Of a stretch of DNA of 14,488 nucleotides, positions 1 to 6,647 are shown piece by piece. The translations under genes and the position numbers were made by a program. Origin of the DNA: an uncultured Bacteroidaceae bacterium (GTDB lineage: Bacteria; Bacteroidota; Bacteroidia; Bacteroidales; Bacteroidaceae); NCBI GenBank assembly GCA_904502185.1, contig CAJGDX010000052.1, positions 1 to 14,488 on the forward strand. Reading direction: 5' to 3'. The notes below the pieces were generated by a model. That model had not been told where the DNA came from. It searched no databases and was given only the letters and a program-made list of their open reading frames with translations. Each line of letters opens with the position of its first letter. Position 1 is the first letter of the stretch.

Positions 1-1685
1 ACAACGTTCCATACGAAACAGGAATAACATCTCCGCATATTGAGGACCTAAGCGACTCCATGGCAACCGTCATAGCAAAGACACACCTTATAGAAGCACG
101 CTATCCAATGGCAGAAATGAGCGAAGGCACACTGCACCGTCGCAATTTGAATCTGCGCTCACTTGGTATCAACTACAAGGTAGTCGACGAGAGTTTCTAC
201 ATAATGATTAACAATCGCTCGGCTATCATCGATGGTGACAACGAAATGGAGAACGGCATTGTACATGTAATAGACTATGCAATAACTCCGATGTCGCGTA
301 ATGTGCCGGGATTGATTGATGAGTACAAATATTTTTCGCTTTTCAGTGCTGCGCTGAAGGAGACGGGTTTTCAGGACTCGCTATTGCTCGACAGGGACGA
401 TGACTATGTGCCGATAAATTATAATGCGATTGGATTCAATTATGAGCCTTGGCCTAGAATGGTTATAGACACAAAATTCTTCAAGTACACAGCTTTCATT
501 GAAACGAATGACGTATTCAATACCAACGGCATCTACACCCTTGACGACCTTAAAGCTTTTGCCGAAAAGTGGTATGGCACCGAGGAAAAAGGAAACTACA
601 AAAACCCGAAAAATGCACTATATAAATTCGTAAGCTATCATTTTGTTCCACGCGAACTTGCATACAACGAGATTATTTTCCACAATATCACCTATGAAAC
701 AAAATACCATGACATAAATAGCGAAGAACTAATGGTTTCCGGCTTCGACCGCTACGACTATTTCGAAACAATGCAGGGAGCGCTGATGAAGGCGACAAAG
801 CCACTGAGTACTCCTTTGGGAGCAGATATTTTCATCAATTATAGTAAGCGCAACACACCTTTTAACCCCGAAATGCGTCATCATGTAAATGTGCGCATTA
901 TACCTCCTACTGAGTTCTGCAATATGAAAGAGGAATATGTCGAATTCAATCCCGTTGCTATAAACGGCATACTGCACCCCATAGACAGAATACTTATCTA
1001 CAACGAGGACGAAATGATGGGTAACATACTCAACGAACGCATGAGGTTCGACATATCTGCACTTATTCCTGAGATGCAGTGCAACAAAATTAGGTATTAT
1101 GCTCCACAAAAGTATTATCTTTACTTTATTGGAGAGAATTTTTCAAAAAATATTAAATTTCATGCTCCATCTGTGCCATTGTATTACGTGGCTGGTGACG
1201 CACGTGGACCGCACTATTATGGGGATTATGTAGGATCACTGAAAAACCTCGACTGTTCATTTAAACTCCCTAATGTCCCGCCACGTACATACGAAATAAG
1301 ATTAGCTTTCTGGTTGGGCTTTTTTCAAGCGTATATTGATGGCAAGGCAGTTGGTATTCCTATAGATGGCAGTGATTTTGAAGCAGAAGAAATAGGTTAT
1401 GTGCCTGATGAAGAGACAGATGATAATGGTGTGGAGAACGATAAGCAGATGCGCAACCGTGGATGGATGAAATCACCTGATTCTTTTAAGGCTGAAAATG
1501 AATTGACCTCAGCGCGTGACTCAAATAAATTTTTACGAAGAATACTAACCACGAAATATTTGGGCAGTGGCGATCATTGGTTGAGAATTAAAAGTTTAAG
1601 TGACTTAGTTTTCTGTCTTGACTACATTGAACTTGTCCCGCTGAACATAATCACTGACCCTACGAAGCCCGAGGATAGGCATTAA
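1..1685 (+). CDS. fasciclin-domain lipoprotein, paralog 1 (5' end outside the window)
   Basis: The reading frame is open from the left edge (first full codon at position 3) to a TAA at 1683-1685. The apparent ATG at 60 is internal: it aligns with residue 118 of the complete paralog at 2362-4344, and the bases before it match that paralog codon for codon. The visible part covers the end of a first FAS1 domain (NGIVHVIDYAI motif), a second FAS1-like domain (YTAFIETNDVF, then ALYKFVSYHFVPREL) and a C-terminal beta-rich module (YEIRLAFWLGFF, DGKAVGIPIDG, RNRGWMK, LDYIELVPLNI) ending in PEDRH. FAS1 domains are adhesion or ligand-binding folds. Known relatives in Bacteroidales are outer-membrane lipoproteins, often near SusC/SusD genes, but none is visible here. 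The 3' half is more AT-rich than the matching part of paralog 2. The function as a surface binding protein is inferred; the ligand is unknown. Confidence 0.85.
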   Translation, partial: NVPYETGITSPHIEDLSDSMATVIAKTHLIEARYPMAEMSEGTLHRRNLNLRSLGINYKVVDESFYIMINNRSAIIDGDNEMENGIVHVIDYAITPMSRNVPGLIDEYKYFSLFSAALKETGFQDSLLLDRDDDYVPINYNAIGFNYEPWPRMVIDTKFFKYTAFIETNDVFNTNGIYTLDDLKAFAEKWYGTEEKGNYKNPKNALYKFVSYHFVPRELAYNEIIFHNITYETKYHDINSEELMVSGFDRYDYFETMQGALMKATKPLSTPLGADIFINYSKRNTPFNPEMRHHVNVRIIPPTEFCNMKEEYVEFNPVAINGILHPIDRILIYNEDEMMGNILNERMRFDISALIPEMQCNKIRYYAPQKYYLYFIGENFSKNIKFHAPSVPLYYVAGDARGPHYYGDYVGSLKNLDCSFKLPNVPPRTYEIRLAFWLGFFQAYIDGKAVGIPIDGSDFEAEEIGYVPDEETDDNGVENDKQMRNRGWMKSPDSFKAENELTSARDSNKFLRRILTTKYLGSGDHWLRIKSLSDLVFCLDYIELVPLNIITDPTKPEDRH

Positions 1686-1707
1686 TAAAGCTAAAGTCTG
1701 CGGATTT

Positions 1708-1748
1708 TGGAACGCCTCTGTCTTCAATTGCCTTTAGGGCGTTTGAAT
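1708..1748. repeat. palindromic repeat module A, copy 1
   Basis: The segment runs from TGGAACGCCTCTGTC into an imperfect hairpin whose arms are TTCAATTGCC and GGGCGTTTGAA around a short loop. A related copy lies after the second paralog at 4465-4505 with the same lead-in and the same arm design. It has no coding role that I can see and resembles extragenic palindromic repeats. Confidence 0.65.
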
Positions 1749-1757
1749 ACTCCTTAG

Positions 1758-1773
1758 GGAAACTAAAGTTTCC
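1758..1773. repeat. perfect hairpin, 6-bp stem
   Basis: GGAAAC at 1758-1763 pairs with GTTTCC at 1768-1773 across a four-base loop. It lies between repeat modules A and B of the first cluster and has no clear counterpart in the second cluster. Confidence 0.5.
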
Positions 1774-1783
1774 GTCGTCGCAA

Positions 1784-1803
1784 ACATTGCTCACCCGCAA
1801 TGT
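1784..1803. repeat. perfect hairpin, 7-bp stem
   Basis: ACATTGC at 1784-1790 pairs with GCAATGT at 1797-1803 across a six-base loop. There is no T-run after it, so it is not a typical terminator. It is part of the palindrome cluster after paralog 1 and is absent from the second cluster. Confidence 0.5.
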
Positions 1804-1820
1804 CCTCAAGAGGAGGAATT
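1803..1820. repeat. palindromic repeat module B, copy 1
   Basis: TCCTC-aa-GAGGA (1803-1814) is followed by GGAATT. The related copy at 4512-4531 has the same TCCTC and GAGGA arms with a longer loop and the same GGAATT tail. Confidence 0.55.
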
Positions 1821-1845
1821 TTAGGAGATTGATTAGCAAAGAATT

Positions 1846-1882
1846 GTCCCTCTTCGAAGAGGGACGAGAGGCTGAAAGCCTC
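1846..1882. repeat. palindromic repeat module C, copy 1
   Basis: Positions 1846-1865 form a perfect 20-base palindrome centred on TTCGAA, with arms reading GTCCCTCTTC and GAAGAGGGAC. It is followed at once by a second hairpin, GAGGC (1868-1872) with GCCTC (1878-1882), and then by GGAGGGAGT. The copy after paralog 2 (4384-4426) has the same CCCTCTT/AAGAGGG core and the same GGAGGGAGT end. Confidence 0.65.
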
Positions 1883-1964
1883 GGAGGGAGTGCCCGAACC
1901 CCACGTAGAAAGCAACAAAGAACCGAATGAAACGAATACTCCACATAGCGGTATTAGACTTTTT

Positions 1965-1973
1965 TATCTTTGC
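1965..1973 (+). promoter_or_regulatory. candidate Bacteroidota -7 box (TATCTTTGC)
   Basis: The sequence fits the TAnnTTTG consensus of the Bacteroidota housekeeping sigma factor. I see no good -33 element at the expected spacing and no clear gene directly behind it. It could add to transcription of the second fasciclin gene or be a chance match. Confidence 0.3.
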
Positions 1974-2128
1974 CTAGCAAGAAAAATAGAAACAGTAACC
2001 CAAAATGGTTGCAACTACAATCAAGGATAAAATTTACCGCAAACCAAATAATTTCACATCCAACTCACATTTTTATAGAGAAATGTGGTAAAATTCGCTA
2101 TTTAGGGACGAAATCCGACGATTTTCAT

Positions 2129-2146
2129 CAATATTTATCCATATTG
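2129..2146. promoter_or_regulatory. inverted repeat CAATAT-N6-ATATTG, possible operator
   Basis: A perfect 6-bp inverted repeat with a six-base spacer overlaps the -33-like TTGAC (2144-2148) of the candidate promoter at 2171-2179. This is a suitable place for a regulator to act. No regulator gene is visible in the window. Confidence 0.3.
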
Positions 2147-2179
2147 ACTCCGATAAATAATCAAAGAGTCTATATTTGC
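2144..2179 (+). promoter_or_regulatory. candidate promoter of the second fasciclin gene
   Basis: TATATTTGC at 2171-2179 matches the TAnnTTTG -7 consensus. A TTGAC stands 22 bases upstream as a -33-like element. Transcription would begin near 2186, giving a leader of about 175 bases before the ATG at 2362. Confidence 0.5.
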
Positions 2180-2257
2180 AAATGCAGATTGACTAATACA
2201 GTTTATACAATTTACTAAATAAGCAAACAAGCACAATTGTTAACAAATACTAAAAAC

Positions 2258-2265
2258 GGGGGGGG
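2258..2265 (+). repeat. run of eight G in the leader of paralog 2
   Basis: An uninterrupted G8 stands in otherwise AT-rich spacer sequence. It lies about 25 bases before a second -7-like box (TAAATTTGC, 2290-2298) and downstream of the box at 2171-2179. Homopolymers like this can change length by slippage. Phase variation is only a possibility here. Confidence 0.5.
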
Positions 2266-2285
2266 TAATTCTGCTTCTGAAAATA

Positions 2286-2321
2286 TTAATAAATTTGCAT
2301 GACAGCACAAAAATTTATTAA
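2286..2321. repeat. perfect 11-bp inverted repeat, 14-base spacer
   Basis: TTAATAAATTT at 2286-2296 is the exact reverse complement of AAATTTATTAA at 2311-2321. The left arm overlaps a -7-like box TAAATTTGC (2290-2298). It could be a leader hairpin or a protein-binding site. The G-run upstream (GGGGT, 2262-2266) and ACCCC (2329-2333) could extend the fold around it. Confidence 0.5.
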
Positions 2322-2333
2322 CAGCACTACCCC

Positions 2334-2354
2334 TTCTCCATCATAAGAGGAGAA
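2334..2354 (+). promoter_or_regulatory. ribosome binding site inside a short hairpin
   Basis: AGGAG at 2348-2352 lies nine bases before the ATG at 2362 and is a Shine-Dalgarno-like site, which is not the rule in Bacteroidota. It sits in a hairpin: TTCTCC (2334-2339) pairs with GGAGAA (2349-2354) across nine bases. This supports the ATG at 2362 as start and raises the chance of translational control. Confidence 0.5.
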
Positions 2355-2361
2355 ACAATAA

Positions 2362-4344
2362 ATGAACAGACAGAAGACCCGATTTTTATGCCTGTTGGCA
2401 TTAGTCTTGTCACTTTTCGCCTGCCGCGAGGAGATTGACAAAAGCAACCGTTACACCTTCACCGGTGAAACAATTGCTGACTATATACTCAACCGCAGCG
2501 AGAATTTCACCCATTTTATCAGGATACTAAAACAGGCCGAAATGTTCGGACTGCTATCCACATACGGGCAGTACACTTTATTCCTTCCCACCAACGAGGC
2601 AGTAGAAAAATTCCTCATTGAGCAGGATTCGCTCTATTGGGCTACGCGCAACGACAACGTTCCATATGAAACAGGAATAACATCTCCGCATATTGAGGAC
2701 CTAAGCGACTCCATGGCAACCGTCATAGCAAAGACACACCTTATAGAAGCACGCTATCCAATGGCAGAAATGAGCGAAGGCACACTGCATCGTCGCAATT
2801 TCAATATGCGCTCGTTAGGTATCAGCTACAAGGTAGTAGACGAGCGCTTCTACATAATGATTAACAACCGCTCGGCCATCATCGACGGCGACAACGAGGT
2901 GGAGAACGGCATTGTACATGTAGTTGACAGAGCCATAAACCCCACATCGCGTAATGTACCGGGATTGATTGACGAATACAAATACTTTTCGTTATTCAGC
3001 GCAGCTCTTAAAGAGACTGGTTTGCAAGACTCGCTGCTGCTCGACAGGGACGAGAACTATGTGCCGATTGACTATAATGCAATGGGGTTCGGAGGAAGCA
3101 ACGAGGCGCCAAGAATGGTTATAGACACAAAATTCTTTAAATACACTGCCTTTGTCGAGCCTGACGATGTATTTAATTCGCAAGGCATATACACCCTTGA
3201 CGACCTGAAGGCGTTTGCCGAAAAGTGGTACGGCACTGAGGATAGGGACAACCCCAAAAGCACACACAATGCACTATACAAGTTCGTAGCTTACCATCTG
3301 GTACCACGCGAACTTGCCTACAACGATATTGTATTTCACAACATTCGCTATTCGACAAAATACTCAGGAAATTTCGACAGTGAATTACTTATGGTGAAGG
3401 GATTCGACCGTATCGAATATTACGAGACAATGCAAGGTCCGCTGATGAAGGTTGTAAAGCCGTTAAGCACTACGCAGGGGGGAGATATATTTATCAATTA
3501 TAACAAGCGCGAGATACCTTTCAACGCCGAAATGCGCAATCATGTCAGCGTGCGCATAATCCCCCCGACAGAGTTCTGCAATATGAAAAAAGAGTACACA
3601 GGATTCTATCCCACTGCAATTAACGGAATCATTCATCCCATAGAGAATATTCTAATTTACAACGAGGGTGAAATGGTTGGTAACATCCTGAACGAACGCA
3701 TGCGCTTTGACGTATCGGCGCTGATTCCTGAACTGCAATGTAACAAAATGAGGTTCTATGCCCCACAGAATCATTGTCTCTACCTCATTGGTGAGAACTT
3801 TTCCAAAAACATCAAATTTCACACCTCACGCCCCATTTTGTATCGCCCGCTTGGCAGCTCAAACTATTATGGAGACATAATAGGAACAGACAAAGGACTC
3901 GACTGCTCTTTCAAACTACCAAATGTTCCCCCACGCACATACGAAATAAGATTAGCATTTATGTATGGTTTTTTACAGCTATATATTGATGGCAAAGTAA
4001 CAGGTATTCCCATAGATGGCAGTGATTTTGGAGCAGAAGATATTGGCTACGAAGCGGATAAAGAGACGGTAGACAATGGCGTTGACAATGACAAGCAGAT
4101 GCGTAACAGAGGATGGATGAAAGGACCCGACTCTTTTGGCTGTTATAATTCCTATGGAACTTGGCTTTCTGCACGCGACAACAAGGATTGTTTACGAAGA
4201 ATACTTACTACAAGATATTTTGGAAGTGGCGAACATTGGCTGAGAGTAAAATGTTTGTCTGACTTGGTATTTATACTCGACTTTATAGAATTTGTTCCAT
4301 TGAACATCATCAACGACCCCACAAAACCCGAGGACAGGCACTAA
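2362..4344 (+). CDS. fasciclin-domain lipoprotein, paralog 2 (complete)
   Basis: A 660-residue secreted lipoprotein. Residues 1-21 form a signal peptide ending in LSLFAC, with Cys21 as the likely lipidated residue. The following REE is an acidic stretch close to Cys, like the export signals of surface lipoproteins in Bacteroidota. A first FAS1 domain spans roughly 33-195 (YTLFLPTNEA at 71-80, NGIVHVVD at 182-189). A second FAS1-like domain spans roughly 198-330 (YTAFVEPDDVF near 261, ALYKFVAYHLVPREL near 304). A C-terminal beta-rich module starts near 505 (YEIRLAF at 527-533, RNRGWMKGPDS, HWLRVKCL, LDFIEFVPLNI) and ends in PEDRH. The neighbour upstream is a close paralog with the same architecture. 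The likely role is ligand or glycan binding at the cell surface, inferred from the family. The start is fixed by the signal peptide and an AGGAG site nine bases upstream. Confidence 0.9.
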   Translation: MNRQKTRFLCLLALVLSLFACREEIDKSNRYTFTGETIADYILNRSENFTHFIRILKQAEMFGLLSTYGQYTLFLPTNEAVEKFLIEQDSLYWATRNDNVPYETGITSPHIEDLSDSMATVIAKTHLIEARYPMAEMSEGTLHRRNFNMRSLGISYKVVDERFYIMINNRSAIIDGDNEVENGIVHVVDRAINPTSRNVPGLIDEYKYFSLFSAALKETGLQDSLLLDRDENYVPIDYNAMGFGGSNEAPRMVIDTKFFKYTAFVEPDDVFNSQGIYTLDDLKAFAEKWYGTEDRDNPKSTHNALYKFVAYHLVPRELAYNDIVFHNIRYSTKYSGNFDSELLMVKGFDRIEYYETMQGPLMKVVKPLSTTQGGDIFINYNKREIPFNAEMRNHVSVRIIPPTEFCNMKKEYTGFYPTAINGIIHPIENILIYNEGEMVGNILNERMRFDVSALIPELQCNKMRFYAPQNHCLYLIGENFSKNIKFHTSRPILYRPLGSSNYYGDIIGTDKGLDCSFKLPNVPPRTYEIRLAFMYGFLQLYIDGKVTGIPIDGSDFGAEDIGYEADKETVDNGVDNDKQMRNRGWMKGPDSFGCYNSYGTWLSARDNKDCLRRILTTRYFGSGEHWLRVKCLSDLVFILDFIEFVPLNIINDPTKPEDRH

Positions 4345-4383
4345 AAAATACATAATATCTTGAAAACAAAGACAATAAAAACT

Positions 4384-4426
4384 CTCCCTCTTGAAGAGGG
4401 AGTACCCCGCAGGGGGGGAGGGAGTT
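4384..4426. repeat. palindromic repeat module C, copy 2
   Basis: CTCCCTCTT (4384-4392) pairs with AAGAGGGAG (4394-4402) around a single base. It is followed by ACCCCGC, a run of seven G (4412-4418) and AGGGAGT. The core and tail match the copy after paralog 1 at 1846-1892. The second hairpin between them differs. Confidence 0.65.
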
Positions 4427-4464
4427 CCCAAATAACGCTAGTAAAGCATGAATCCCCTGATTGT

Positions 4465-4505
4465 CTGGAACTCCTCCGTCTTCAATCGCCCTTTGGGCTG
4501 TTGAA
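4465..4505. repeat. palindromic repeat module A, copy 2
   Basis: CTGGAACTCCTCCGTC leads into a hairpin with arms TTCAATCGCCC (4481-4491) and GGGCTGTTGAA (4495-4505) around TTT, with two mismatches inside the stem. It matches the module at 1708-1748 in lead-in and arm design. Confidence 0.65.
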
Positions 4506-4511
4506 TCCACA

Positions 4512-4531
4512 TCCTCTTCAAGTGGAGGAAT
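4512..4531. repeat. palindromic repeat module B, copy 2
   Basis: TCCTC (4512-4516) pairs with GAGGA (4525-4529), and ATT follows. It follows module A directly, whereas in the first cluster about 55 bases with two extra hairpins separate A from B. Confidence 0.55.
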
Positions 4532-4568
4532 TAAAGTAACTTTTTGAAAACAAGAGCAATGAACCGTC

Positions 4569-6626
4569 CTAAATTGTAGGGGGCAACTCCGTCATATCAG
4601 AATCTATCGAATAGCCGTTAGGATATATAAGCAATATGCTACGTCCTGTGTAATTACGCTGAATCTGTGTAAAAATATGGTCGAGCGAAGGACGGAAAGA
4701 TATTGAACCGCGACGTGCGCTGACAACTATCAACAGATGGTCGGGACGTACAAGTTCCGAAATACGTTTAAGGTCGTTGCCGCCGTCAGTCTCATAAAAC
4801 TCGGCACGCACGCGACTTTTAGTATCGCGCAGATGCTTCTGTATAAGAGTCATTGTATCAATGTGTCCGTGATATTTTATGCGACAATCAAGACCTGCCG
4901 CCAAACGTTCGGTCTGCTCTACCCAATGGAAAAAACCGGCCTCGAATTCAGTCTTTGCAGGGAAAGTAATGTGTATACATCTGATGGTATTGATAGGCAT
5001 TGTCAGACGCGCCATTATTATTTGGCAATAGAGTCCGGTCAGAAGTTCGGGAAGCACAGTTCCCAAGAAAGAATCGTTGGGCGACGCCTTCTCGTGAAAA
5101 CCTACTATAAGTTCGCGGTAATCATTCTCTTTCATTTCGTGGATGATACCATGCGAGAGGTTGGTCGTAAGACGAAGTTTGGTAAGCAGCTGCACATTTA
5201 CCGTAGCAGCAATATCAGCTGCCTGGTCGAGAAGTTTTGTTCCGCGAGCCATCAATTTTTCATCCTCGTCGAGTACCACATTCACCGCCGACAGAGGAGC
5301 CTTGGAATTCTCTTTACGCAACATAAGTGCAAGACTCATCAGACGGTCGACCATTTCGGGATTGGCAAGACTGACAAGGGTTTTGTCATCTGCACCTGCC
5401 GGTTTTTCCACAATTTCGCCCGACATTGCAATCTTACGCGACGAATTTTCGGTAATGATTGAACTTACCACACAGGTGACAAGTATAAGTATGATTGTGC
5501 CATTGAGTACATCGTCGTTCAGCAGACGCGAACCATCTGCAAGAATAATATTGTATCCCACAAGCACAGCAGCAAGTGTAGCTGCCGCCTGAGCGTTGCT
5601 GAGACCGAACATCAGACGTCGCTCCTCGCCGGTCATTTTATACACCTTCTGCGTAACCAGCGATGCCAGCCATTTGCCGAAGAGAGCAATTGCTATCATC
5701 AATCCCGCAACCATCAGAGCATTGCCCTCGCCGAAGAGTACCTTAAGATCTATTATCATTCCCACACCTATAAGGAAGTAAGGAATAAACAGCGCATTGC
5801 CTACAAATTCAATATGCTTCATCAAAGGCGACGAGCGGGGAATAAGCCTGTTCAGCGCAAGTCCGGTGACGAAAGCACCAAGAATCCCCTCCATTCCCAC
5901 AAGCTCCATAAGTCCGGCACCCAGGAACAGCATTGCCATCACAAAAATATACTGAATAATTCCGTCGTTGTATTTACGGAAGAAGAAACGGGTTATTCGT
6001 GGGAAAATAAAGACAATCGCCAGTGTAAGAACAATCATCTTCACAAGCAACGCAGGCAGGAACCACGCACCGGCCTCACCCTTATACAGTCCACCAATGA
6101 CGGCAAGCACAAAGAGTGTCAGCGTGTCGGTAACGATTGTTCCACCCACAGCAAAATTGACACAGCGCAGACGTGAAAGACCGTAACGTGCTACAATGGG
6201 ATAGGCAATAAGTGTGTGCGAAGCATACATACTGGCAAGCAACACCGAAGCTGCAAGACCATAATCGAGGATAGTAAGGTTGGCCACCACACCTATGACA
6301 AGAGGAAACACGAAGGCAGTTATTCCGAGAAGCGCCGCACCACCCTTCGCCATCTTCATCTCCTGCATATTTATCTCAAGGCTGGCAAGGAACATTATGT
6401 AGAAGAGTCCCACATCGCCAAAGAGTTCGAAGCTGCTGTCGTGAGCAAGAACATTGAACCCGTGAGGGCCTATGAGCAGTCCGGCAAAAATCATACCGAT
6501 GATGTGCGGCATGCGCAACTTTGTGAAAAGTATAGGCGCAAAGAGTATGATACACAGTACTATAAAGAATATCCATGTAGTATCCGTAATCGGAAATAAA
6601 TTCTCAAAATTCATCGCATCCATCAT
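4569..6626 (-). CDS. CPA2-type cation/proton antiporter with C-terminal soluble domain
   Basis: A 685-residue inner-membrane protein. Residues about 17-395 hold a dozen or so hydrophobic segments of the sodium/proton exchanger fold. Visible marks are MPHIIGMIFAGLLIGP (39-54), the discontinuous-helix region ASHTLIAYPIVARYG (131-149), GGTIVTDTL (161-169) with the expected acidic residue Asp167 preceded by Thr rather than Asp or Asn, GILGAFVTGLALNR (247-260) and FGKWLAS (316-322) with a conserved-looking lysine. From about 405 on the protein is soluble and looks like tandem universal-stress-like nucleotide-binding folds (ELIVGFHEKASPNDSFLG near 505-522, DHLLIVVSARRGS near 629-641), a likely regulatory part. 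It exchanges a monovalent cation for protons; the ion is not readable. It lies 21 bases after the DUF3078 gene and is likely co-transcribed. The start could also be Met2 or Met5. Confidence 0.88.
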   Translation of the reverse strand: MMDAMNFENLFPITDTTWIFFIVLCIILFAPILFTKLRMPHIIGMIFAGLLIGPHGFNVLAHDSSFELFGDVGLFYIMFLASLEINMQEMKMAKGGAALLGITAFVFPLVIGVVANLTILDYGLAASVLLASMYASHTLIAYPIVARYGLSRLRCVNFAVGGTIVTDTLTLFVLAVIGGLYKGEAGAWFLPALLVKMIVLTLAIVFIFPRITRFFFRKYNDGIIQYIFVMAMLFLGAGLMELVGMEGILGAFVTGLALNRLIPRSSPLMKHIEFVGNALFIPYFLIGVGMIIDLKVLFGEGNALMVAGLMIAIALFGKWLASLVTQKVYKMTGEERRLMFGLSNAQAAATLAAVLVGYNIILADGSRLLNDDVLNGTIILILVTCVVSSIITENSSRKIAMSGEIVEKPAGADDKTLVSLANPEMVDRLMSLALMLRKENSKAPLSAVNVVLDEDEKLMARGTKLLDQAADIAATVNVQLLTKLRLTTNLSHGIIHEMKENDYRELIVGFHEKASPNDSFLGTVLPELLTGLYCQIIMARLTMPINTIRCIHITFPAKTEFEAGFFHWVEQTERLAAGLDCRIKYHGHIDTMTLIQKHLRDTKSRVRAEFYETDGGNDLKRISELVRPDHLLIVVSARRGSISFRPSLDHIFTQIQRNYTGRSILLIYPNGYSIDSDMTELPPTI

Positions 6627-6647
6627 CTTCGATTCATTAATTTATGC

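Larger units (their letters stand above)
1686..2361. other. 676-base spacer between the fasciclin paralogs
   Basis: No convincing gene is present. The left part (about 1708-1882) is a cluster of palindromic repeats. The right part (about 1900-2361) is AT-rich and holds three TAnnTTTG promoter-like boxes, two inverted repeats, a run of eight G and the leader of the second paralog. A TTG-started frame at 1970-2218 overlaps a promoter-like box and shows no recognisable protein, so it is not called. Confidence 0.7.
4345..4568. other. convergent spacer with repeat cluster
   Basis: This spacer separates the end of paralog 2 from the convergent end of the antiporter gene. Apart from the three repeat modules listed separately I see nothing in it. 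No hairpin is followed by a T-run on either strand, so neither gene has an obvious intrinsic terminator here. Confidence 0.6.

Noticed and set aside
1660..1944. 94-residue minus-strand frame after paralog 1
   Set aside because: It is made almost entirely of the palindromic repeat modules and runs into the end of the fasciclin gene. A related peptide (AIEDGGVP) arises from module A after paralog 2, which shows it is repeat DNA and not a gene.
1970..2218. 82-residue plus-strand frame with a TTG start
   Set aside because: It overlaps a candidate promoter (2144-2179), has no recognisable protein features and consists of AT-rich spacer sequence.
2286..2321. The 11-bp inverted repeat as an invertible promoter switch
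   Set aside because: The spacer of 14 bases is too short for known site-specific inversion, and no recombinase gene is near.
4310..4510. 66-residue minus-strand frame after paralog 2
   Set aside because: It is translated repeat DNA over modules A and C and overlaps the fasciclin gene end.
4737..5462. 241-residue plus-strand frame
   Set aside because: It is fully antisense to the antiporter gene, has an unlikely composition and no domain features.
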